The notes under the pieces were generated by a model. That model worked only from the letters and a program-made list of their open reading frames with translations. It made no database searches and was not told where the DNA came from. Made by a program: the position numbers and the translations under genes. From Chrysoporthe austroafricana (lineage: Eukaryota > Ascomycota > Sordariomycetes > Diaporthales > Cryphonectriaceae): 64,000 nucleotides of DNA. The stretch is from positions 2,797,583-2,861,582 of the forward strand of contig JYIP02000002.1 in the NCBI GenBank assembly GCA_001051155.2, read 5' to 3'. Each line of letters opens with the position of its first letter. The stretch's first letter is position 1. Positions 46,701 through 56,799 of the stretch are shown piece by piece.

Positions 46701-47235
46701 GTGGAACCTGAGCCTGGTTGCCCACGACCGGTATACTTGACGAGAGGCTCAGAGACTTCTCGTCCCGTGCCAGTAGTAGGTCATAGTGCACTGTAGCCGA
46801 GGTAGAGAATATGACCTGCGACGCAACTTCTATGATCCACGAAACGCTCTCGGCATCGTGTTCCGGCCCGCTTCCGAAGTGCGTCCCGGAACGCCCGGTG
46901 CCCGCACTCTGCCTGATATGCTCGGGAACGACCAGGCGACATGTCCATGAGCCACCAGCCTTGAGCATAGGCTCGAACTCGGGCACACCATAGACCTGGG
47001 CATCTTCGACAAAACTCTCGTTGGGGTTGAAGGTCGCAGGCCAGGCGGCCACCGAGAGATTGTAGGGGCCGTGTACGAAGGCGGCTCGGAGCGCAATCGC
47101 AGAACTGTTCTTGAGCCGCAGGTATAGGCACTCGGGCGAGGGGAGTATGCGGTCTTGCGACGGGGTGTATGTCACGGTGTAGCGTACGACCTCGCCTATC
47201 TTCAAACTGCTGCCGGTCTGGTGGAGGAGCAACAT
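43765..47235 (-). CDS. Rog1-like lipase/serine esterase (DUF676)
   Basis: A single open exon encodes 1,156 residues. The N-terminal ~200 residues (MLLLHQTGSSLKIGEVVRYTVTY...) form a probable beta-rich domain found ahead of the esterase in fungal members. The alpha/beta-hydrolase part begins with LVILTHGLHSNLGSDM (about 268) and has the nucleophile elbow GHSLGG (about 433). It continues with ALASPFLGLNHENP and a late NDGIVPLRTSCLLFLDW, where the catalytic Asp may lie. A long acidic/Ser-rich insert separates the first motifs. The C-terminus is long and disordered apart from a helical segment near 900-960 (HRDLSWRKVLVKLEPDAHNN). Yeast Rog1-type proteins hydrolyse monoacylglycerol or phospholipid; the substrate here is unknown. 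A CGCAG acceptor two bases before the ATG suggests a leader intron. Confidence 0.88.
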   Translation of the reverse strand: MLLLHQTGSSLKIGEVVRYTVTYTPSQDRILPSPECLYLRLKNSSAIALRAAFVHGPYNLSVAAWPATFNPNESFVEDAQVYGVPEFEPMLKAGGSWTCRLVVPEHIRQSAGTGRSGTHFGSGPEHDAESVSWIIEVASQVIFSTSATVHYDLLLARDEKSLSLSSSIPVVGNQAQVPQPGRVSDFQQSKGAKEGKHPAPSKGVFSRAIHLKVEDTASIWNTPQLPGLEQSALKSDASTGADAEAVQTAKKPKDARPEDPEPRKKKKIHLVILTHGLHSNLGSDMLYLKESIDAAAKQAKIDAKARRRKERESRNGDSGGSHGSSHDLVDEETDEEEDDDSEVIVRGFSGNATRTERGIKYLGKRLARYVLSLTYPDQPFLPAGKAAQEVLSHALKGEASGQKDPAGNPSHKHSTVQKKVLVSDSRAYRIANISFIGHSLGGLVQTYAIAYIQKHSPQFFDLIKPVNFVALASPFLGLNHENPMYVKFALDFGLVGRTGQDLGLTWRAPTIARNGWGAIVSNLGENAHKKVMGEPQPESKPLLRILPTGPAHVALKKFRNRTVYSNVVNDGIVPLRTSCLLFLDWQGLGRVEKARREAGLVETVVGFGWAELTGANVTSPRNGPWTPKSDSDTKLTSSGTTTPVGGGDVHDVPQPPTDAVMEDDRASLRPVTSHFGDDDQSHPQNTATTNNNNPFSGFFAFFKPNSESPKPAPPPSAKQQKIYQRSQTLPFEGDASEASQPALRSRVTSGHELSEDSDSGVSAPPKTSFFESAGDLLNPKLPSIEYLIDPESRPRTIFHDRVYHPQDIPPPPLKKRPTGSLATRRTTFKRAGSTPSLRAESSTSSPYPPAHQDSLTSTRDYDDTTHTNPNKEPDEVVDGSNMKVEEKIARAYHRDLSWRKVLVKLEPDAHNNMICRRMFANAFGWPVVKHLVDAHFSDSAVARMRNEDEESTERAKATDESPDKHGSETTDQTRATRMAAMLTEGELKSLSQAARFHEHRRTESEDREATDSVPDLPSNPPHGGDVASSSPGRASDGPDSMCWSDRDWADSADESDSDMLASIGGGQGLQKGQGQATGEGKRGPERSTSPLSGAYWTEKIVGKGAMKRRSKSPSNKQEEGQAATATMAASPAKPSTSSGSGPGGSDAPITKPDDVD

Positions 47236-48374
47236 ATCTGCGGCTCAGGCGACCGAGGTCTGCCAGGCTCTTCGGGTCTTGTCTCGTTATACCGTTCCGA
47301 CAGTCAGCATTGTCGAGGTCGTCCAAGACCAGACAGCTGCAGGAGGAGGAGCTGTGGGATCGGTGCCTGGGGGGGGTGTAGGTGGTTGAAGGGTCGCGTG
47401 CGCAGAGCAGAGTTACGCCGCACCGAATCAGAGCAGAGGCATGTGTCGGTACAGTCAGATCATCTTGCGATACGGATTGTCGGGCATCCTGAGTGTCCCG
47501 AGATCTTTAGGAAAAAGAACTAAAGAACAAATGCCAAGATGGGAAGTCAAGGATCATGCTATGGCGGAGGGTTAATATCAGATCAAGAGGATGGTGGCGG
47601 CGCGGTGACTGAAAGGCCTGACATCCAGTCCCCGTAGATTCCGTCTGCCGCCCTAATCAAGGTATGAGCTCATCGCCTGCTAAATTTGGCCCCACCTGGT
47701 GAGCTGTACAGGGCCATCCACACCACCTATATAGCGGCTCCGACCCCGGGCTGGGGGCCCCTATTTGGAATGCCCTCAACATGGACTTCCTCTGTCTGTG
47801 TGTACGGTGTTGAGCGGAACTTTTGTTTGACCGGAGGCTCTGTCAAGTTGTAGAGAGGCTGTAGCGCTACTATCTTACACGCAGAATATAGATTTGCAGT
47901 CTTATCATGAGAGGGTTCTAAGGATAGCATGCGCCACCAGCGCTCAGGGGGCCGTTGTACAGCTCTATCCTTGCAGATAAGCCAAAATGATCTACCCTCT
48001 CTGAAGCAATAACGGTTTGTCATGTGGGAATCCGTTGGACAACCAAGAGGCTCGTGCCGTGCTCTCGTTGCATTGCACGTTAATGAGATCCTGCGGTGGC
48101 CATATTATGGTACGAGAAGGTGTGCAAGAAATGGCACATATGATATCTAGGCAAGACTCCCCTTTCTTTGGAAATAACGATTTACCTTACCCTGGAAATG
48201 TGACGGGGTCAACGAGCACTCGCGGCACGGCATAGTGGCACTGAAGTAGGTGCTGGCTGATTTCACAAGGGCACGGGCGCTGGCAAACTTTTGGGATGCC
48301 AGAACTCCCTCAGCAGACAGGAGACGTGCTCGTCTGAAGTCTCACAATCAAACCAGCGCGGCCTCGATTTGTCC
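47236..48374. promoter_or_regulatory. Lipase gene promoter/leader and bZIP gene 3' region
   Basis: About 1.14 kb between two minus-strand genes. The left part should hold the lipase leader and promoter; the right end the 3' UTR of the bZIP-like gene. The part around 48000-48240 is AT-richer. No gene or RNA was recognised. Confidence 0.5.
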
Positions 48375-49540
48375 TTATGCGTCGCCAGCTGCATTGATCC
48401 TCAACCTTGCCGCGCCACGCATCTTCCGCCAGGAATTGCTCTGCTCGATGACCTCCCTGTCAAAGATGAACCACCACCTCTCAAACAACACTTGTCCGAC
48501 CTCCCAGTTCAACGGGTCGTATGGATCCCCGCCCCAGATCCGGATGCCCTCCGCGTCATCCTCTAGATCGTAGGCAAACTGCACCAACCCGGTGGGCGAC
48601 TTGGCCGCCGGTGGACGCATTGCCTCGGGCAGGGTGAGGACGGAGATGATCTTCTCACGCACTGACGGCCAAGGCAGGAAGTCAAGAAGCGGATGGTGGG
48701 GAACCAGCAGCTGTGCTGTGGTAGGCTGCCACGTCTTCGGTAAGTCATGCGTGGTAGACGAGGGGTCGGTGAAGGGAGAGGTCGCGTTGATATCCCAGAT
48801 ACTAGACCCACAACCTAGACGGGCCGCGATGCGCATGAATCCTCGGAGGCGTGTGAGCTCAACGACGGGCAAGAAGTAGGAGTCCGGCAAGGAGAGCTCA
48901 GTCTCGCCGGTCGAGGAGGACGATGTTCCTGAGGACCCGAGGAGTGCCACCGGATCAATGGTGTCTGTGTACTGAATGCTCGGGGGGCTCGGACATGAGA
49001 TGTCGTCCAGACATGACAGCTCCGCCGACCCGAACTCAGATGTTCTACTGACCAGATGGTTGAGATCTGTAAGCATTGCGGGATCCGACGTGTCGAAGGT
49101 GGCCAGGTCCCAATGCATTACGTTGTCAGGCTCGCCCCTCCTCGTGACAGCAGGAGCCTCCAGTTCTGTAGCGACCACAGAGCTATCAGCCTTGTCATGT
49201 ACCAGGGGTTCATGACTGTGCTCGGTTGTGACATTACAAGGAAGCTCATGTCCTGCAGGAACATCTTCTCGCTGCGATGCTATCTCTTCATGGAGCACCG
49301 AGCCAGCGTTTCGACTTTCTCGCTTTCGTTCTCCTAAGGCCTGTATCAGTAATTGGCCGCGAGGGACTCATGTGATCGACCGCCCGACTCACGATATCTC
49401 CGCTGAGCCAATACGTTCAAAACTCGTTTTCTCTCGGCCGCGTTCTTGTTGATATCTGGAACTTCCAGGGGAGGAGGCGCCTTGTGTACCCTTTGCCTCG
49501 TCCTGGGTTTGCTGGCCGTCTGCTGGGATCCTGACCCCAT
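48375..49540 (-). CDS. bZIP-type regulator with DUF3425-like C-terminus, zipper not visible
   Basis: Two exons, 49540-49393 and 49333-48375, are joined over a 59-nt intron (GTGAGT..CCTTAG) and encode about 368 residues. Residues 36-54 (ERKRVLNVLAQRRYRERKR) are a fungal bZIP basic region with the N-x7-R core (Asn42-Arg50), split by the intron at Arg50. The leucine heptads that normally follow are missing: the predicted chain continues ESRNAGSVLHEEIASQRED. In the neighbouring frame the DNA reads EKVETLA, like the start of a zipper, but then hits a stop. The C-terminal ~130 residues (PHHPLLDFLPWPSVREKII...; NWEVGQVLFERWWFIFD) match the DUF3425 type common in such fungal regulators. Either a true zipper-less variant, a damaged allele or a sequence error. 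DNA binding as a dimer cannot be assumed. Confidence 0.8.
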
Positions 49541-50116
49541 TTTCCCTCACCACGGGACAACTGTAGCGATATGCTGAGAGAAATTTTCGGCAATCCGATT
49601 CATCTATCGGCGTCACTGTTAAGAGTAACGATCTGAGCCGAAGAGAACAGCATAACGATGAGCAGATCGGTAGGCGGTCCTCCTTCTTAAACGTCGAGCA
49701 GCATAACGCGTAGTGTGGGCTTTAGAGAGCACACTGTGTACGCATAACGGATATTCATTACCTGCTGAACAGCGAGGAAGAGAGCTAGAGACTCATTCAT
49801 CACTATCAGATTTTTAGATCAGCGGTGTACCAGCGCTAGGGGCAGTAAGACGGCATTACTGTGCGCCGCTAATACACCATCTGCATGCCTGCTTACACCG
49901 TGGGCTTTAAGACGGCGTTCCTGCGGAATTTCACTTACAAATCGCTCTCAATAAAATCGAAACTGCCCAAGAATAGAAGAAAATTGTTGATCAGAGCCCA
50001 GCAGTATAAATGGAAGGTTGTAGTTCGAGGCTGGCGGTAGACCTTTCGAGGTCCTCTTTGTCCACTTATCCTATCCTAATTGCCGACAGTGGGATCCCAT
50101 GGAGGACCCAACATGG
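49541..50116. promoter_or_regulatory. bZIP gene promoter with repeated motifs; cyclin gene 3' region
   Basis: These 576 bp contain three exact copies of GCATAACG (49650-49657, 49701-49708, 49742-49749), two of GTGGGCTTTA (49715-49724, 49900-49909) and two of TAAGACGGC (49846-49854, 49908-49916). They lie about 110-380 bp upstream of the bZIP start, where binding sites are expected. The right end includes the cyclin gene 3' UTR. The factor recognising these repeats is unknown. Confidence 0.5.
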
Positions 50117-51128
50117 TCAAGACTGGGCGTCAAGCTGCGCCGCCTTTTCATCCATTTGCTTCATCATGGCCGCTTCCTCGTCTCCATCCCGGGCATCATT
50201 GCCATTTTGCACACCTCTCCTCTTCAGCTCTTCCTGTATCACCTTACGCGTTACCATCCCCTCGCTCATCCATGGAAACTCCTCCTTCTGTTTCCTCACC
50301 CATCCCTCTAGACTCCTCATCGCGACAACCAAGAAGCCCAGCTCCTCTCTCTCGACATCAAAGACCTCCCACCACTCGCATTCAGACATCTTGGCACCGA
50401 CGTCCTTCGCAGCGTTATAAATCGCCGCGACGGCCAGCATGTTGGGCTGGTGCGTCAAGTACAACAACTGCGGCGACAGGAGCGCCGTGTTCAGGTACTC
50501 GGCCATTCTCCTCGCAATGCCCTCCTTCGACCGATGGTTACAGAACTCCAGCGTCTGGAGGTAAGTGATAGCCAAGGGATGCGGAAGGGCGACGTGCGTA
50601 TCGAAAGAGAGGGCATACAAGACGCGTGCCTCGAGCGCGAGGATCCGATTGTGGAAGGAGAAGTAGTCCGATTCGCTGAGGTAATAAGACGTAGGATCAT
50701 TTGCGGGCGGCTGTGCGTCTTTGTCGCGCATGAAAGAAGAGCTGTTGGAGACAAGATAGGCGTAGACGTTAGAGATATCCCTCGCCGAGCGCGGCCGAGG
50801 TCCCAGTTTTGAGACCAGGAATACACAGGCCGCAGAAACGTCCTTGAGTGAAATGTTAGACATCGCGAGTCGACAGGGTTAGGTCTGTAGCACTTACGCT
50901 GAATTCATTTGTCATGAGAGGCCGTGACTCTGCCAGCCAGTACCTCGCCAGTACCACATTTGCCTGTGCTGTGACAGACTGTGGTAGCTGGAGGAGGACT
51001 CCGGCGGCCTGGGTCAGACATTGGGCCGCGTAGAAGATCACGTCTTGCAGATCGTTTGGCAGAGAGCTGAAGTCATTTCTCAGGTACAGCTGCTCAACAC
51101 TCGCCATCGGATTCGTCATGTGGGCCAT
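50117..51128 (-). CDS. Cyclin L-like protein (transcription/splicing cyclin)
   Basis: Two exons, 51128-50898 and 50842-50117, are joined over a 55-nt intron (GTAAGT..CTCAAG) and encode about 318 residues. The cyclin box is clear: CLTQAAGVLLQLPQSVTAQANVVLARYW, then DVSAACVFLVSKLGPRPRSARDISNVYAYL, then ILALEARVLYALSFDTHVALPHPLAITYLQTLE. This matches cyclin L (CCNL), the partner of CDK11-type kinases that links transcription and pre-mRNA splicing. A second cyclin fold follows and the C-terminus is charged. The RS-rich tail of animal cyclin L is absent, as is common in fungi. The start is uncertain: I choose MAHMTNPMASVEQ at 51128, but the frame is open to another ATG at 51200, which would add 24 residues. 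Confidence 0.85.
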
Positions 51129-51647
51129 CTTTCCTCGTTCTCTCGCAAAACTTCGATGCTTTGCGATGAACTCAAGCGTTAGAGAGATCCTCTCTTTCAC
51201 GATCAGGATTGACCACGATCTGTAAACTTGTCAATCACGGTGTCTCAGACTTGAATATTAAATGAGAGTAATCATGATCATTTTACCTTGCAGGTGGTTG
51301 AGAGCTAGTTCAGTTTGTGTGTGTGTGTTGCTTTCAGGGTTGTGATGTGCTGTTGATGGATGGGAGAGCTAGCACGAATGTATTCGGCACTGGGAGTATG
51401 GACGCAAGTAAGAGGCCCCACCTTGAAGGGCGGGTGCAGGGTACACGGCACTGAGAGCAAGGCCGTTAGTGCTATTGGTCGCTGAACTTGGCGATTGGTT
51501 TTCTAGACAGAAGGCTGGGAGTCACACTTTCGGACTTCGAATCCAGGGCTTTCTTCTTTGCACGAGGACAACAACGGTACACTGGTTGAGACAGGACATT
51601 TCTAATGATTATTCAATTCTTTTCCACCTCAGAAGCTGAGACCGTGG
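51129..51647. promoter_or_regulatory. Cyclin L gene promoter and MEF2 3' region
   Basis: About 519 bp upstream of the cyclin start and downstream of the MEF2 stop. A short GT run lies near 51316-51327. If the alternative cyclin start at 51200 is used, the first 72 bp are coding. Nothing else was recognised. Confidence 0.45.
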
Positions 51648-54345
51648 TCAAAGGAGCTTTTCTCTATTCCCCGTGACTCTCTCAAATGTGTCCAATTCCA
51701 TCTGAATGGAATGCCTTCCTTCCGTCAAGCTTCTCAGATGTTGGTCATAATCCAACATGTCCTTCAGCGGCACCTTAGCCTTAAGCTTGAGCATCCGCAT
51801 CGTCCCCTTCTTATCCTCACGCAATGTTGAGATGGTCTCATATGGATCCGGCGGTGCATACACTTCCTCGAGATTTATCTCACCTTCACCGGATGCGCCT
51901 TCATTCAGGTCTTCGGTTTCGAGAACATGCCCACCATGCCTTGAGGCAAGATCATGCCTGACTTGCGCAGTCACAGCCTCGGGACAGACGATGTCAACCT
52001 TCATCACTGGCTCAAGGAGACCGATCATCTCCCTGTCGTGGACGTTCTTCAGCGCGTTGCGGACGACGTGATACCCGGCTTGTTGGTAGTGGGCAGGCGA
52101 CGCGAGACCGAAGTAATCCTTTTGACAATCTAAAACGATCTCAACGTTGCAGCCATGAAGTGGATATCCCTTCCTTGGCCCTCTATACAAAGCTGAAATG
52201 GCCCCGTTTTGAAGGTTGTGGCAGATTGTGTCGAGATCGAATTGTTTCGGGTCAACGACTGGGTGGATTATGTTAACATTGATCATGTTGCCGTCTCTTT
52301 CGAGACCGGTGTGATAGAATTGGCCGCTGCTTTCCAGGTCCTTGTAGCCTAGACGAGCGGCTCTGTCTCTCCAAAACTCATGGGCCGGTCGGTGCTCCAC
52401 GTCTATGGGCTCCATAGTACCTGTGCACGATGTCTTTCCCGGTTTGCCAGCCACTGGACGATCAAGCATATAGTGCTCCGGTGGTGTCTGCGATGAGAGG
52501 CACTCCTTGTAATCCACCTGAATGGTACCGAATAGTGCATCGATCTTGTACTTCTTCAGGTTGTCAATGGCGACTTCAAGATGAAGTAAGCCCATTCCAG
52601 AAAGAATGTAGTGGCCAGCCTTCTCATCTTTGGTCCACCGAAGACTAGGATCCTCTCTCGACGCATCAGTGAGCACCTTCTCTAGCGTCTCCTCATGAGT
52701 TTGTGAGAAGGGCTCGATCGAGATAAATGTGACAGCAGGTGGGATCACTGCGGGACGGATTTGCATACTCTTCATGAGCGTGTCTGTTGCTTTCTCTGGA
52801 GATATGACTAGGGTATCTCCGGTACGTGCATGCTTCAGGCCCGCCAGAGCGCCGATACCCCCGACGTTGAGATGCGGAATGTCGATGTGCTTGTTGGCCA
52901 AGATCTGCATCATGACAAGCGGTTTCTCTGCGATGCGCTGTGTCGAATTCCACATAGTTGCGTTCCGCTGCAGGGTACCGTGATATACGCGGACGAAGCT
53001 CAGCATACCCCGATGAGGGTCACTGATGACCTTGAAAACAGATGCCACTGCAACGTTTGCGCCCTTGTGTTTCAGCTTGGCCGTTTCCTGGGTGATGAGC
53101 TCCTCCATCTTGCGGGTTCCCTGCGAAGTCCTGACCTCCACAGGAGGGCGTTCCTGAGGATCGGGTAGGTATTCGACAACGCCATCCAGTAGTGGCTCAA
53201 CACCGATATTCCTCAAGCTAGCGCCAGCGAAGACCGGTGCTACAGTGCCATTGCCGTCGCCAATAGCACGGCGGATGCTCAACTTGATGGTCTCCTCGAA
53301 CAGGTTCGCCCCGTGGTCCGCAAACTCCATAGTGATCTCATCGTCGACTTCACAAAGCCTCTCGATGAGCTGTTCCCGTGCAAGCTCAATCTCTTCGATG
53401 AGCGAGGGGTTCTCCGATCTGAGAGCACTCCTTAGGGCGTCCTTGTTGTAGGTCTTCTTCGCGCCGCCGGATGACCACTTGTAACCTACCCGCTTGACGA
53501 CATCGATGACCCCAACAAAATCATCGCCAACCCACCAGGGAATCTGGCAGACTAGTGGCCACGCCTTCAGCCTCGAAGCAATGTCGAGGACGGACTTTCT
53601 GAAAGAAGCACCTTCGCGATCGAGCTTGTTCACAAATATGATCCGCGGGATCTTGAACTGCTGAGCGGCAGCCCATACCCGCTCAGTGTGTGCTTCGACA
53701 CCCTTCACGGAGTCCATGACGCAGACCGCACCGTCGAGAACAGGCATACACCGTAGCACCTCGTACTGAAAATCCTGATGTCCTGGGGTGTCGATTAGGT
53801 TGATGGTCTTGGCGTCCTCGCCCGGCCGGCAGTCCTCAACTCGCGGCCAGTTGAACGAAGCTGCCGCTGACTGGATAGTGATGCCTCTCTCCCTTTCCAT
53901 AGGAAGGAAGTCAGTAACCGTGTCACCATGGTCGACGTCTGAGATGAACGAGGTTAGCTTAGCATTTCCGCCTACAAGAGCGCTAACATGGTCCCATACT
54001 TCCAAGGTGTCTTGTTGAGCCACTGAAATATAGCATTCGCTCTGTCGTAGTAGTTTTCCCCTGCATTAATTCGGATCAATTAGCATGTGTCACTGGATAA
54101 TGGATGTGGGACCAACTACATACGGCATCGACATGGGCAATGATGCCAATGTTGCGGATGTTCTCGACGTGAGCTTCGTAGTGAGGCCTCTGGGATACTG
54201 TCTGAACCCAGCGCCGGGCAGCGTGGCTCAAGGTGACGCCGTGCCGCCCGCAGCCATAACGGTATAGAGCCGCTTCATTGCATAGACCGAGGAGCTTCGT
54301 GGGCTGATGTCTGTAGCCTCGAAGAAGGCACACTGACAAAGGCAT
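51648..54345 (-). CDS. MEF2: Mitochondrial elongation factor G2 / ribosome-releasing factor 2 (MEF2)
   Basis: Mef2 is a mitochondrial translational GTPase that, with ribosome recycling factor, splits post-termination ribosomes. Three exons are inferred: 54345-54124, 54060-54000 and 53938-51648 (introns 63 and 61 nt), about 857 residues. Exon 1 encodes a basic, hydroxylated N-terminus (MPLSVCLLRGYRHQPTK) suited to mitochondrial import and the start of the G domain, NIGIIAHVDA. Exon 2 (61 nt) gives GKTTTTERMLYFSGSTRHLG, so the P-loop is split by intron 1. Exon 3 continues GDTVTDFLPMERERGITIQSAA, INLIDTPGHQDF and VNKLDREGASF (G2-G4), then EF-G domains. The GITIQSAAASFNWP and DSVKGVEAHTERVW segments fit EF-G2 better than EF-G1/Mef1. 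The Met at 54023 in the long open frame lies inside or near intron 2 and is not the start. Confidence 0.92.
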
Positions 54346-54856
54346 TTCGACTCATTTGCCAGGCCACAGCTTCAAGGCAGTCAATTCGTCCCTGAGCTCA
54401 TGGATTCGGCCTGTTTTTGGGGAGAAAAGGATCTCCTGTTACGCTGCTGCAACGAGACTTGTGTGGTTGTTGGGGTCAAAGTGAGCATACAAACCCGTGT
54501 TCTCTAATTGCACGCCCTCCCTGTGCCCCCAAGTTCACCCCCTGCCTTACTCGTGCCGCAGCTTTCTGGCCCCACTTCCAACCGTCCGCACCTTCGACTC
54601 CATCAGCTTCTCACCATCGTCATCCCCTCCGTATTGCAGGCAGCTCAGGGGACTTCCACTCCTAGTTTGCTTGCCTGATCTCTCAGGTCTGACGACCCCT
54701 GGGGTACCAATTCCTATTGCCACGAGCACCACCACTTCCGCGATCCATCCTCTCTCGACTCGTGCGCGGTGTTGACGAGCTACAAGCAACGTCATCCACA
54801 CCCGGCAAGCCCCGTACCAGACAACCGCCTCTCCCACCTGAGCGCGGTCTTCCACA
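54346..54856. promoter_or_regulatory. Shared divergent promoter region MEF2/VPS17
   Basis: These 511 bp separate the start codons of MEF2 (-) and VPS17 (+). The VPS17-proximal half is rich in CT and CA on the plus strand, typical of a fungal leader. No specific element was identified. Confidence 0.5.
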
Positions 54857-56799
54857 ATGGATTACAGCGCCTCCATTCATGAAGCCGACCATCCGGCGGG
54901 CGCATCGCCTTGGGGCAACTCCCCTGCCTCCTCGCCACAGGCAACCCGAACCACATTCGGCGCAATACTTGGTGAATCTCCGGCATCGCCTGCGTTCGGG
55001 TCGCAAATCTCTGGCAACGGCTTCGTATCCGAGCCTGATGAGGAGGGTTTTGGATCTCCAGGCGGCGGCTACAGGAGGCCCGGTACCGCCAGTACGGTGT
55101 CCGAGGACGATACGCAGAAATCAGTAACAGAGGCCGCAGCAGAGGATGTAACAGTCGGGCAGCAACAGCCTGGCGCGTTCCATGACGAGAACGTGTCCCC
55201 ATCACAGGCTCACGATTCTAACCGGCTGTCCGGAGATACGGCGCGTGCTAGTCGCGAGCAGGCACAGGCCCAGGCCCAGGCCCGGAGGCCTACACAGCCA
55301 GTATACAAGCTTCAGGCAAAGATCACTGGCCTGGAGCGTGCTGCTCGGAAAGACCCGATTTTGAGATTCGACGTGCACGTGAGTTGGTGACCACAGATGG
55401 GAGCCTCTCTTCCTCCATCTGCTAACTATGGCAGACCAATCTCCCCAAGTTCCGAACGACCCAATTCCGGGATGTCCGTCGTCTGCACTCCGAATTTGTC
55501 AAGCTAGCCGAGCATCTGATCTCGGCGAATCCTGAAGCGATGGTCCCTGCCGTTCCACCACCTCTGACATCTGCCGGTGCCGGAACCGATGAAGACGAGA
55601 TCAGGGTTAAGGCCCTCATGCAGCGCTGGTTCAACTACGTCTGCAGCAATGAGGTCTTGATGAGAGACGATGAGATGGTCCTCTTCGTGGAGAGCGACTT
55701 CGGCTACAGCCCCTTGATGAAGAAGAAACAGCCTGCTACGGGTGTCAGACGCAAACTTCTGAAGCAGTTTGCTCCTCCCCCAGATGACACACCGGAACTG
55801 TCGGAGGCACGCCCGATTGTGAAGCTCTTCTACTTGGGCTCAATGGATGCCGGTCACAAGGTTGACAAGCTAGTCAAGGCTCGTCGAGGTAAATTCCCGC
55901 TATGTGACGTTTGAACACCCCATCTCGATTGCTAACAAATTATAGGCTTGGGCCTTTCCCAATCTGATTTCGGCGTGAGACTTGGTGGCATGCATGTCCA
56001 AGAACCTCATCAAGGGCTGGCAAACGCCTATCGCAAGCTCGGAAAGATTATCCAGACGGTTGGAGACTCTCAACAAGCGCAGGCGACGGCTGAGGCCTTC
56101 TCCATTGGAGACCCATTCCAGTATCATTCGAACGATGCTTTCATTGTCAAGGAGACCCTGACCAACCGGCAACTTCTTATCCGCGAATTCATACAGGCTC
56201 AGGAAAACACCCGGAGCAAGCTCAACGCCGCGGATCGTCTCAGGGTCAGCTCTAACGTGCGCCGGGAGAAGGTCGACGAGGCTATTACCGCATTAGACGA
56301 TGCGAAACAGAACCAGGAGTATATGTATCAGAAGACCACAAGAGTGACGCAAAATTTGGTGCAGGACCGTCGCAAGTGGTTCGCGAGAACCACAGCAGAC
56401 CTCAGAGCGAGCATTCGGGAATTCGTGTGCAAGGAGATTGAGGCTGAGAGGAGGACTCTGGCGCTGCTGGAGAATGTGCGACCTGACGTACGGGCGATCG
56501 ATGCTTCCGGTGGTCTCAGCCGGCTTGGTCGCGAGTCGCATCCCGCAGCACGGCGTACTAGCATGGCTTCAAGCCAAGGACCCAAGGGCGATGCATGGAG
56601 TGGTGTGCCAAGGCGCTCTACAGACACCATGGGAAGAAGCATGTCTGGCAGCTTCATGCCCAATGTTGGTGAGGAGGCAGAGGCCGAAGAGGAGGGTGCT
56701 CGAACTCTGGCCGGACTGCCGGGGCTGAACGAGGAGGATGATGAGGACAGGGTGGATGCCAGGAACGCAGCGAGTCGGCTAGCCACAAGCACCTTTTAA
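54857..56799 (+). CDS. VPS17: Retromer sorting nexin VPS17
   Basis: Vps17 pairs with Vps5 as the SNX-BAR half of retromer, tubulating endosomes and returning Vps10-type receptors to the Golgi. Three exons, 54857-55378, 55435-55888 and 55946-56799 (introns 56 and 57 nt), encode about 609 residues. The N-terminal ~140 residues are disordered and end in an Ala-Gln repeat (AQAQAQAR). The PX domain follows from about 150, with PVYKLQAKITGLER, FDVHTNLPKFRTTQFRDVRRLHSEFVKLAEHL and a later NEVLMRDDEMVLFVESDFGY. The BAR region covers about 300-500 (GMHVQEPHQGLANAYRKLGKII, long helices with EFIQAQENTRSKL). The tail is Ser/Glu-rich. Length and order match filamentous-fungal Vps17. Confidence 0.93.
55258..55290 (+). 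repeat. Short in-frame repeat encoding Ala-Gln in VPS17
   Basis: Tandem CAGGCC-type hexamers encode alternating Gln and Ala just before the PX domain. The unit is a multiple of three, so length change would keep frame. Confidence 0.6.

Noticed and set aside
39171..48374. A metabolic gene cluster around the Zn2Cys6 regulator
   Set aside because: Neighbours are SEC1, a Rog1-like lipase and another regulator; there are no synthase, P450 or transporter genes, so no cluster is supported.
50843..50863. Cyclin start at MSNISLKDVSAA
   Set aside because: The codons before DVSAAC are intron sequence ending CTCAAG; the upstream exon ending NEFS restores the cyclin fold.
51648..54023. MEF2 start at the Met of MAQQDTLEVWD
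   Set aside because: This start lies next to an intron and would remove the P-loop; upstream exons supply the missing G1 motif in frame.
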